DNA of 64,000 nucleotides from JAQVWU01 sp964628455 (GTDB taxonomy: Bacteria; Bacillota; Clostridia; Oscillospirales; CAG-272): positions 1 to 64,000 of the forward strand of contig CAZVPD010000001.1 in NCBI GenBank assembly GCA_964628455.1. Direction: 5' to 3'. The notes beneath the pieces were generated by a model, which ran no database searches, was not told the DNA's origin, and worked only from the letters and a program-made list of their open reading frames with translations. Both the position numbers and the translations under genes were made by a program. Of the stretch, positions 54,949 through 63,500 are shown one piece after another; the first letter of the stretch is position 1, and each line of letters starts with the position of its first letter.

Positions 54949-54961
54949 ATCACCGGGTGAT
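54949..54961. promoter_or_regulatory. Palindrome upstream of the GH31 gene
   Basis: ATCACC-G-GGTGAT, exact arms, just upstream of the ribosome binding site. Candidate operator only. Confidence 0.35.
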
Positions 54962-55083
54962 CAAAATCGGGATTGCTTTTCTATAAGATAGCACGAAAGG
55001 ATGAAAAAAACAAGAGCAGCCGGGAATCCGTTGAGAATCTTTCACAGGCGAAATTGTCTGTGTAAAATTTGTTTTTATGATTT

Positions 55084-55115
55084 TGTTGATAATCAACAAC
55101 AAAATTAATATAATA
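55084..55115 (+). promoter_or_regulatory. Promoter with a perfect 17-bp palindromic operator over the -35 box
   Basis: TTGATA (55087-55092), 17 bases, TATAAT (55110-55115). The -35 lies inside TTGTTGATAATCAACAA (55084-55100), an exact inverted repeat. It drives the CBM9-like gene at 55194. A repressor bound there would block the polymerase. It is somewhat like, but shorter than, Rex-type sites. Confidence 0.8.
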
Positions 55116-55193
55116 TATTATAAATATACATAATCGGTTCATAAAAATCCGATATTATTAACATAATATCAAATAAAGAAAAGAGGATTATTA

Positions 55194-56036
55194 ATGAAAA
55201 AAATACTTGTCTGTATTCTGACCGGCGTGCTCCTGATCACCATGTCCGTCTCATCCTTTGCGGCATCGGACGCGAAAATCAATGCAGCCTACGGCACGGT
55301 TGTTATTGACGGCAAAATAGAAGATGCGTGGCTTGCGGCCGAACAGCAGCCTGTTGTGCTTGTGGATAAGGAAGTCATTCCTTCCGAAACGAAAACGACG
55401 GGGCTGGTTCGTACGATGTGGGATGAAAATTACCTGTATGTCCTTATCGAAGTCGATAAGAAAGGCGTTGCGGTTGTCACCACGACCGGCGGCAACGAGA
55501 ACACCGACGACTGCGTCGAACTCGGACTTACGATGAACGGCGATTTTACCGGATCCTCCAATATCCCGGGGGATGTCCCTTATGCCGGATGCCTGCGTGT
55601 TCTGGCGGACGGAACCAAAGGCGGCTTCGGCAACCTCTTCAATGCGGTCCTCGACAGTTTCCTTGGCGTTATGGTCGTCAGCGGTACGACTTATACGACC
55701 GAGTATGCTATTCCATGGCAGGATCTCAAACCTACGGCGGGTTACGTCGTCTCCATGGAAGTTCAGATCAATGACAACTCCGGCGGAGGCAGGGACGGTC
55801 TTGTCAACTGGGCATCGACACCCTGTTACGGCTGGAGGGATTCTCTTGAACACGGCGCGGTCATACTGGCTGCGGTTCCCGTAGTTACGGAAGCCGAAAC
55901 CGAAGCTCCGGCTGCCGAAGAAGCTCCTGCCGCAGAAGCGGCGGTCATTTCGGCTCCCGCAACCGCCGATGCTTTTTCCGCCGCGGCTGTTATGCTGCTT
56001 CTCGGCTGCGCGGTATTCATTACCCGTAAAAAATAA
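55194..56036 (+). CDS. Third secreted CBM9-like protein
   Basis: A 280-residue protein: signal peptide (SVSSFAAS), CBM9-like domain (INAAYGTVVIDGKIEDAW; LVRTMWDENYLYVLIEVD; DDCVELGLTMNGD), a Glu/Ala-rich linker and a tail APATAD, hydrophobic stretch, TRKK. The tail is a shorter and degenerate form of the SPATGD tails of the other two proteins (Ala in place of Gly). AAGAGGA precedes the ATG. It is transcribed alone from the palindrome-controlled promoter and ends in a hairpin terminator. Confidence 0.75.
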   Translation: MKKILVCILTGVLLITMSVSSFAASDAKINAAYGTVVIDGKIEDAWLAAEQQPVVLVDKEVIPSETKTTGLVRTMWDENYLYVLIEVDKKGVAVVTTTGGNENTDDCVELGLTMNGDFTGSSNIPGDVPYAGCLRVLADGTKGGFGNLFNAVLDSFLGVMVVSGTTYTTEYAIPWQDLKPTAGYVVSMEVQINDNSGGGRDGLVNWASTPCYGWRDSLEHGAVILAAVPVVTEAETEAPAAEEAPAAEAAVISAPATADAFSAAAVMLLLGCAVFITRKK

Positions 56037-56070
56037 AGCGGGCAGGCAAATTCATACGACATGATTTCGG

Positions 56071-56118
56071 AACACCATAATGGAAACGCATAAAAATGCG
56101 CGCCGCTATGGTGTTTTC
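56071..56118 (+). terminator. Terminator after the third CBM9-like gene
   Basis: AACACCATA pairs with TATGGTGTT; an inner GCAT/ATGC pair lies in the loop; TTTTC follows. Confidence 0.75.
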
Positions 56119-56221
56119 TGATTAAAGCCGGCAGATACGGTATTATTTGACGGGTCTATTGCGTTTTCGTGTGATTTGTATTATCATTGAAATATCAGAA
56201 AGAGAACCGGGAGTATTTGAT

Positions 56222-57322
56222 ATGATTATTGACAGAAGTTATGAAACGATGACATCAAAGCAGCGCGTGCTGAAAACGTTCAGCCATGAAGATCCGGACC
56301 GGGTGCCGATCAATTATCATTCGAATCCGGGTGTCGACGCGCGTTTAAGGGAGTATCTGGGAATCGCCCGTGATGACCATATCGGACTTTACAACGCTTT
56401 GGGGGTGGACTTTCGCGGGGTGGGAGCGCCGTATACCGGCAAAGTGCTGCACACAAGCGACAGGGCGGACAGAATCGTCGACGGAATGCACGGATGGGTA
56501 TTGAAATATATCCGGCACGGTTCGGGGGGATACTGGGATTACTGCGACTTCCCCCTGATCGACGCCGACGAGGAGACGGCTGCCGCATGGCTTTTTCCCG
56601 ACCCCGATGATTTTGATTACAGTGTTCTGGCAGACCAGGTGAAGCACAACAAAGACTTTGCCGTTCATGTCGGAGGGGCGGGACTCGGCTGTATTATCAA
56701 TACCATGGGCTTTCTGAGGGGAATGGAACAGGTGTTTGTCGACCTGATCACCGATGATCCCGCAGGTTTGCTGCTGATCGATAAGTTTATCGGCTATCAG
56801 TTTAAGGTTTACGAGCGCACGATGGATAAGATCGGAAAGCTGGTGGATTTCGTCTGGATGGGTGAAGACCTCGGCGCACAGTTTACCCCGCTGATCGGCA
56901 GGGCTATTTTCTTAAAGCATATCCTCCCCGCGCATAAACGTTTTATCGATGTTGCCGTGTCTTACGGCAAGCCGGTTATGATGCACACCTGCGGTTCTTC
57001 GAGCTGGGCTTACGAAGATTATATTAAAGCGGGATTAAAAGGGGTGGACACACTTCAGCCGGAAGCTGCGTACATGTCGCCGGAATACCTGAAAAAAACC
57101 TTCGGTGGACGGCTGTTCTTTCACGGGTGCATATCGACCGCGGGTCCGATCGCATTCGGTACGGCGGAGGAAACCGCGGAATACTGCAGGAACACACTCG
57201 AAATCATGATGCCCGGCAGCGGATACTGCTTTGCGCCCACCCATTCGCTTCAGGATAATTCCCCCGCCGAAAACGTGGTTGCCGCGTATATCACGGCGCA
57301 TACCGCCGGCCGGTATAAATGA
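56222..57322 (+). CDS. URO-D-family methyltransferase-like protein
   Basis: ATG 56222 follows CCGGGAG; the frame opens earlier at a TTG with no site. The 366-residue protein has the family opening (SKQRVLKTFSHEDPDRVPIN), FVWMGEDLGAQFTPLI and the zinc-type site KPVMMHTCGSS (about residue 258), then LQPEAAYMSPEYLKK. It is the most typical of the three members here and is closest to the MtaA/CmuA branch rather than HemE. It precedes a binding protein and a flavoprotein on the same strand, so it may belong to one catabolic operon acting on an imported methylated compound (inference). Confidence 0.8.
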   Translation: MIIDRSYETMTSKQRVLKTFSHEDPDRVPINYHSNPGVDARLREYLGIARDDHIGLYNALGVDFRGVGAPYTGKVLHTSDRADRIVDGMHGWVLKYIRHGSGGYWDYCDFPLIDADEETAAAWLFPDPDDFDYSVLADQVKHNKDFAVHVGGAGLGCIINTMGFLRGMEQVFVDLITDDPAGLLLIDKFIGYQFKVYERTMDKIGKLVDFVWMGEDLGAQFTPLIGRAIFLKHILPAHKRFIDVAVSYGKPVMMHTCGSSSWAYEDYIKAGLKGVDTLQPEAAYMSPEYLKKTFGGRLFFHGCISTAGPIAFGTAEETAEYCRNTLEIMMPGSGYCFAPTHSLQDNSPAENVVAAYITAHTAGRYK

Positions 57323-57376
57323 TCCCGAAAAAAAAGCGGAATACCGCATGACTTGCTTAAGATGAAAGAAAGGTGT

Positions 57377-58834
57377 ATGATGAATAAAATTCGCTGTTTT
57401 GCATTCGCTTTGCTTTTGATCCTGTCTCTGAGTGCGGTATTGCAGGCATGCGCGGCGGGTGATACCGGCAGCAGCCCCGCCGAAGAGATGACCGCAGCTT
57501 CTACCGAGGCGGCGGATGAAGAGGAAGTTCTGCCTGCCGCTGATTTTGAAGGCAGAACATTTACCATGTTTTTATTTGATTATATGAAAGAAGAACACCG
57601 TTCGGACGAACTTACGGGCGATGTTCTCAATGACGCCGTTTTTAACCGCAATTCGAAAATATCGTCGGATTATAATATCGTTATGCGGTTTCTCGATGAA
57701 CCGTACGGCCAATATACCGATACGGTCAGAAAAACCATACTGGCGCAGGATCCTGCATACGACCTGCTGGCCTTTCACGCGGTTTCGGCCGCGAGCATCG
57801 TCCTTGAAAAACTATTTACCGACTGGAAATCCGTTCCTGTAGTAAGCGACAATCTGGACAAGCCCTGGTGGAATAAAAGCGCCGTCGAAAATTTATCCAT
57901 CGGCAAAAAGGTATATTTTATTGCCGGTGATATAGGTTATCACTATATAGGCCACGTGCAGATTTTCCTTTTTAATAAAAAGCTTTTTACAGATATAAAT
58001 CTCGAATTTCCTTATGAGGCGGTTCAGAACGGGACATGGACATATGATAATTTCGAGAATATTATCAAAAGCGGCAATGAAGATATAAACGGTGACGGAA
58101 CCTTGAAAAAAGAAGAAGACCGCTTCGGATTTATGACTATGGGACTTTTTGCCGATGTGATGTATTTCTTTAATTTCGGCGGTAAAATCGTGGAAAAAGA
58201 CGAAAACGATTTCCCGGTTTTGGTTTTGAATTCCCCCCGAAACGCTTCTGTTATAGAAACCGGATATCGCTGGTATATTGAAGATAACAGTCCCGTGACA
58301 AAATACACCGGCAACGACGATTATACCGTGGAAGAAAGTCATGTGGCGTTTAAAGACGACAGGGTTTTGATTTTAGGTACGAATCTTAAAAACATCAGGG
58401 TTCTCAGAGATATGGAAAGCGATTTCGGCATCCTTCCGTATCCGAAATTCGATCAGTCGCAGGAAAATTATATTTCCATTATAGACGGAGCGGTTCCGCT
58501 GACGATTATACCGATCACCGCCGACCCGGACTATGTCGGTCTGATCACCGAAGCGCTTGCCCGCGAATCCTATAAAAATATTACGCCGGCGTTTTATGAA
58601 TTTACACTGGAGCAGAAATATTCGCGCGATGAAGTATCTGCCGATATGCTTAAAATTATACGCGATACCACGTATTTCGATATGGGCTATATTTTTAATT
58701 TCGGGGGATCGGGATTTATCTCAAAAACAATGCTGGACGCAAAAAATAAGGACTTCGCGTCATTTTACGCGAAAAACGAAAAAACCATTCAGAAGGCCGT
58801 AGACAAATTTATCGAAGTATACAATCAGGAATAA
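57377..58834 (+). CDS. Extracellular solute-binding lipoprotein (sugar type), third paralogue
   Basis: The start is set at ATG 57377 (next ATG 57380), behind GAAAGG. The lipobox is VLQAC (Cys25). The 485-residue protein has the same plan as those at 1231 and 37466, including ADFEGRTFTMFLFD and DINGDGTLKKEED. Codon choice is more AT-rich in the second half than in the other two paralogues. As for the others, no permease is adjacent. Confidence 0.85.
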   Translation: MMNKIRCFAFALLLILSLSAVLQACAAGDTGSSPAEEMTAASTEAADEEEVLPAADFEGRTFTMFLFDYMKEEHRSDELTGDVLNDAVFNRNSKISSDYNIVMRFLDEPYGQYTDTVRKTILAQDPAYDLLAFHAVSAASIVLEKLFTDWKSVPVVSDNLDKPWWNKSAVENLSIGKKVYFIAGDIGYHYIGHVQIFLFNKKLFTDINLEFPYEAVQNGTWTYDNFENIIKSGNEDINGDGTLKKEEDRFGFMTMGLFADVMYFFNFGGKIVEKDENDFPVLVLNSPRNASVIETGYRWYIEDNSPVTKYTGNDDYTVEESHVAFKDDRVLILGTNLKNIRVLRDMESDFGILPYPKFDQSQENYISIIDGAVPLTIIPITADPDYVGLITEALARESYKNITPAFYEFTLEQKYSRDEVSADMLKIIRDTTYFDMGYIFNFGGSGFISKTMLDAKNKDFASFYAKNEKTIQKAVDKFIEVYNQE

Positions 58835-58866
58835 AAATAAACATCATTCAAAGTAAGAGGTAATCT

Positions 58867-59403
58867 ATGAACATGCTTATCATTTCGGGAACGCCGAAAA
58901 ACGAAGGACTCTGCGCATCGCTTGTCGCGGCAGCCAAAGAAGCGGGAGGGGAAGACGCCTCCGTGGTTTCGCTGTCTAAAATCAAAATAGAAGGATGCCT
59001 CAACTGCAATGACGGATGGGGCACATGCCTTGACAGCCATACATGCGTCATACGTGATGATTTCAACGCCCTGAAGAATTCCCTCGCCGAATACGACTGC
59101 TTCGTTTTTATCACGCCCGTATACTGGGGAGAAGTCAGCGAGAAGATGAAGCACTTTATCGACCGCCTGAGACGCTGTGAAGCGGTGCGGCGCGATGAAA
59201 ATGTGATGAAGGGAAAAAGATGCCTGCTTGTTGCGAGCGCCGGCGGTTCCGGAGGGGGAATTCTGACCTGTCTCGAGCAGATGCAGCGCGCGGTCCTGCC
59301 GATGGGCGCGCAGATCTACGATTATATAGGCGTCAACCGCTGGAACAGCGAATATAAACGGGAAGCGCTGGTCAAAGCCGTCGCATCCATGCTTGGCAAA
59401 TGA
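58867..59403 (+). CDS. NADPH-dependent FMN reductase / flavodoxin-like protein
   Basis: A 178-residue flavodoxin-fold protein. The N terminus has the FMN phosphate loop (IISGTPKNEGLCASL), the middle GCLNCNDGWGTC, as in iron-sulfur flavoproteins and related multimeric flavodoxin-like proteins, and FITPVYWGEVSEKMKHFIDR. It probably transfers electrons in the cytoplasm. AAGAGGT precedes the ATG, 32 bases after the binding-protein stop. Confidence 0.88.
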   Translation: MNMLIISGTPKNEGLCASLVAAAKEAGGEDASVVSLSKIKIEGCLNCNDGWGTCLDSHTCVIRDDFNALKNSLAEYDCFVFITPVYWGEVSEKMKHFIDRLRRCEAVRRDENVMKGKRCLLVASAGGSGGGILTCLEQMQRAVLPMGAQIYDYIGVNRWNSEYKREALVKAVASMLGK

Positions 59404-59424
59404 GGCATTTATAGCTGACTGCTG

Positions 59425-59453
59425 TTGACATAAAAGATAAAATACCGCATAAT
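59425..59453 (+). promoter_or_regulatory. Promoter of the NYN-LOTUS gene
   Basis: TTGACA (59425-59430), 17 bases, CATAAT (59448-59453). Confidence 0.65.
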
Positions 59454-59507
59454 AAGAATACACGGAAAAACTCCGTACAAGACTATACGGATCAAGTGAG
59501 GAAAAAA

Positions 59508-60326
59508 ATGCCCGGTGAATTAAAATATGCGGTTCTGATCGATGCCGACAATATCGCGCCCAAATATATTAAAATAATTTTAAACGAGATCGTCAACAAC
59601 GGAATAGCGACGTATAAGCGCATTTACGGAAACTGGACGTCTCCCGCTCTTGCCTCATGGAAGGATGTTCTTCTGGACAATTCGATCGTTCCGGTCCAGC
59701 AGTATGACTATACGACAGGTAAAAATTCGACCGATTCTGCAATGATCATCGATGCGATGGATATTCTTTATTCCGGTCATGTGGGCGGCTTTTGCCTCGC
59801 TTCTTCGGACAGCGATTTTACGAGGCTCGCTTCGCGCCTCAGGGAGTCGGGGATGACGGTGATAGGAATGGGTGAGAAAAAGACGCCCATACCCTTTATT
59901 AAAGCCTGCGACCAGTTTAAATTTCTGGATGCGATTTATGAAAACACGCAGTGCGCTGTTCAGAAGACCGAAAATCCGGTTCCGTGCAAAAAGAATTCCG
60001 AAGCGAAGGCCGAACCTGCCGCGCCTAAAGAGGTGAAGGAAGAAATCAGGGTCCTGAATTCGCAGACCGATATACTGACGATAAAGAACGAAATCGAAAA
60101 GATCGTGCAGGAGAGTTCCGATGAGGACGGGTATATGCTGGCGAGCGAACTGGGCAACCGTCTTGGGAAGCGATTCCCCGATTTCGATGTGCGCAATTAC
60201 GGTAAATACCGCAAGCTGACGGACTTTTTAAAATCCTTTGATTCCATGGAGATCAAAGCGCCGAAAAATACGGAAAGCGGCGCCAATGTAAAACTGGTTT
60301 ATGTCAAATTCAAAGCGCAGCAGTGA
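59508..60326 (+). CDS. NYN-domain (PIN-like nuclease) protein with OST-HTH/LOTUS domain
   Basis: ATG 59508 follows TGAGGA; a GTG at 59496 overlaps that site. The 272-residue protein has an N-terminal NYN domain (about 5-150), with acidic nuclease-type residues Asp12 and Asp14 (LIDADN), Asp in STDSAMIIDAMD and SSDSDFTRLA. A charged linker and a C-terminal OST-HTH/LOTUS-like domain (about 185-270; IVQESSDEDGYMLASELG) follow. Proteins of this type are putative RNases; the target is not known. It has its own promoter. Confidence 0.85.
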   Translation: MPGELKYAVLIDADNIAPKYIKIILNEIVNNGIATYKRIYGNWTSPALASWKDVLLDNSIVPVQQYDYTTGKNSTDSAMIIDAMDILYSGHVGGFCLASSDSDFTRLASRLRESGMTVIGMGEKKTPIPFIKACDQFKFLDAIYENTQCAVQKTENPVPCKKNSEAKAEPAAPKEVKEEIRVLNSQTDILTIKNEIEKIVQESSDEDGYMLASELGNRLGKRFPDFDVRNYGKYRKLTDFLKSFDSMEIKAPKNTESGANVKLVYVKFKAQQ

Positions 60327-60427
60327 AAATGATATAGGGAAGAAAAACACACGAAACTCAAAAAAGCCGCGGTCAATACGGCCGCCAAAATCATAGCGTC
60401 ATACCGGAAGACAGATAATTAAACAAA

Positions 60428-60455
60428 TTTACCGGGCTGAAATAAGCCCGGTAAA
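60428..60455. terminator. Hairpin in the gap before the last gene
   Basis: An 11-base-pair perfect stem (TTTACCGGGCT with AGCCCGGTAAA) and a 6-base loop, no T-run. Possibly a terminator for the NYN gene. The remaining gap (60327-60556) shows no supported gene. Confidence 0.55.
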
Positions 60456-60556
60456 CCTATGGCAGTCCGGTCTGTGCGGATACCGTATTGTTTTTATTAA
60501 ACGGCATCCTGCCGGAAAATTCGACCGGAAGGTCCGGCGGACTGCGGAGACAACCG

Positions 60557-63500
60557 ATGAAAAAAATTATTCTGTTTGTTTTTTATACTTTTCTTATTCT
60601 TGCGTTAATATCCGTATCCGGTTTTGCGGCCGATAAGTCCGTAATCATGGATAACTGCGATTCGGCCGGGGGCTGGATGAACGGACCGGTGCCGGACACA
60701 AATGAATTTACCGAGGGCAGGGGGAGCATTGCCTTTGCCGCGGGCGGAGGGACGGACTCCTTTGTCGTCTATAAAGTTTTCGGGCACGGCGGCATAAACG
60801 CTTCCGGAATGAATGCGCTCGAATTTGATATATTTTTTTCGGACCGTCTTCTTGCGGAACGGAATTCTTATTTTGCGGTCGAAATTTCCTCCTCGGGAAC
60901 CTGGGACAGCAATGAAATCGAATGGGGCGACGCTTTGAAATACGCCGATTTCAAAGACGGCTGGAACCATATCGAACTCCCGTTTAAAAACGGAAATTAT
61001 TCCGATACCGAAATCGATCTTTCGGACATCAATTTCATGCGCGTTTTTATGCTTGGGATCTATGGCTTTGAAGAGTCGGCGGCGATGGTCCGCCTGGACA
61101 ATATTATGCTGACGGACCGCGAAGGCAGCGGCGCCGGCATCATAACCGAAGAGGCCCCCGACACCGCTTCACCGGTGCCCGATTATCTGAGGGAGGATGA
61201 AGAAGGATTTGCTTCTTCCGAATCCGAAACCGCGAAGGATAAAGGTCTGTTTTCTCTTCTGCCTGCCGTTTTCTTTTTTACGGCGGGCGTGTTGATTTTA
61301 CTTTACGGCATGAAAAAAAAGAAACCCGATCTGAAAATCAGAAAAACAGCTCTCTTTCTGTCGGTTGGTTCGTTTGCGGCGGCTTTGATCCTGCTGGTTT
61401 TCTGTTTTCCGGTCGGGACGGGGACTGAACTGCCGGTATCCGTAACGAAGGACACCGGTATATCCGGACCCGATCCGTATGCGGTGCTCTTTAAAGAGGT
61501 GCCCGACACCTCCCTGCCCCATGTCCTTTTCGGCGAAACCCCGGTTTCCGGCGGAATCAAAGTATCGGTTCCGGGGGATATCCGATATCCGACGATCAGT
61601 ATCAAAGGATATGATTCCTGGATCCTTGAAAAAGACCGTAAAGCGGATAAAAGCATCCTTGTTTTTACGGCGGACGAGGATGTGCGGGCGCAGTATTCCG
61701 GGCAGGATATCCTGGCCGTCATCTATTATTACATAGGCGCGGATGTAACGGTCTCGGTATCCTACATGAAAGCGGACGGCACGGAAGCCGAAGCGACAAA
61801 GGAACTTCGGCTGCATGATGCATGGCACAAGGCCGAGATAAGGCTCGATGACTGTGTCCTGAGGGGGAGTATCGGCGGAGGGGATCTAAAATTTTCGCTG
61901 AAAACAATGGAAATGCTGCGGCTGAGCAGTTTCGGCATCCGTCCGGCGGGGGAAGAAATAAAGAAAAACGGCCCCGCACTCGTTTCTTCGGCCTATGATT
62001 CGCGGACTTACACGGTCGCGGACACCGACGTCAGATACTTCGGCGCCGCGGGCGACGGCAAAACCGACGACACCGCCGCTTTTAAAGACGCGGTCGCTTA
62101 CGCGGTTTCGCTCGGAGGCGGAACCGTATTCGTTCCCGAGGGGCGGTACGCGATCACTTCGTTTCTCGACATCCCGACAGGCGTGAGCCTGGTAGGTGAG
62201 CTTGAACCGGGCGGTTCGGTAAAAGGCAGCGTATTATGCGCTTATTACGGAAAGAACAACGAAGACGCGGAAAGCTTTATCAGACTCGGGCAGGGAAGCT
62301 CGTTCAGAAACTTTGCGATCTATTACCCCGAGCAGTGTTTTGTCGGAGGAAAGCCGATCCCTTATCCCTACACCATTGAGCAGACGGGTGTTGAAGGGGT
62401 GGACATCGAGAATGTCGTACTGGTCAATTCCTATAACGGGATCGATTTCGGTGAGGGAAACGATTCGCTGCAGACGGTCAGGCACCTGTATGGAACGCCT
62501 TTGAACAGCGGTTATATCATGAATGCGTGCTGGGATATCGCGCGGATAGAGAATATCCGCTTTTCACCCGAATACTGGCTGAACAGCGGATTTGAGAATA
62601 TTCCCGACGCGGAGACGCTGAAAAAGTATATGCTCGCAAATACGGTCGGCATGACCGTGCAGCGGGTAGACTGGACCTATTTCGCGGACATCGGCATAAC
62701 GGGCTGCTATATCGGCTTAAAACTCGCTTCGTCGGCGGACGGCGCTCCGAACGGCCATATTTACGGACTGAATCTCAGCGGCTGTTTTTACGGCTTATAC
62801 GCCGATTCGGTCAGTGACATCGGCATGATGATCACCGGCTGCGCGATCACAACCGACGGCGGAGAAGGGTCGGCTGCGGTTTATTGTTCGCCGGATTTCG
62901 ATTCCGATCTCACATTCAACTCCTCGTCTGTCGCATCCGAGGGCAGATACGCGGTTTACAACGGCGGTACGGGTTTCATAACGATGTTTGATTCCGTCAT
63001 CAGGTCGGCGGACACGATCTTCATGAGGACCGGCTCCTATTCGCTGGTCAATGTCGTACTGGATATGCCCGATAAGGGCAGTTATAAAGTGTTGCACGAA
63101 AAAACCGTTCAGCCGGATCTTGACGGGAAATATATCGCATACAAAGAAACCAAGCCGTATTCGGCAGCTTTTGCCGATCTTTCGGCTCCGCCCTACAATG
63201 CGGGATCCGGCGACGATATAACGGCTGTCCTGCAGGTTGCGGTCGATTCGCTCAAAGAAACCGGAGGACTTGTCTACATCCCCGCGGGGTCTTATTATGT
63301 CAGCGGGCCGGTCACCGTTCATGCCGGAACGGAGATCAGGGGTCCGCTGGATGCCCCTCATTTCAACGGAGCGAGGACAGCGCGGATTTTAACGGACTTC
63401 GGGCGCGACGATCCCGGCGGCGAAGCGCTCTTCACTCTTTACGAAGGCGCGGGCATGCGCGGAGTCGATATCTTTTACTACAATCAGAAAACCTCGGATA

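Noticed and set aside
60355..60424. Small reading stretch ending TAAKIIASYRKTDN
   Set aside because: It has no ATG, GTG or TTG start (only a stop upstream in frame), so a peptide gene is not supported.
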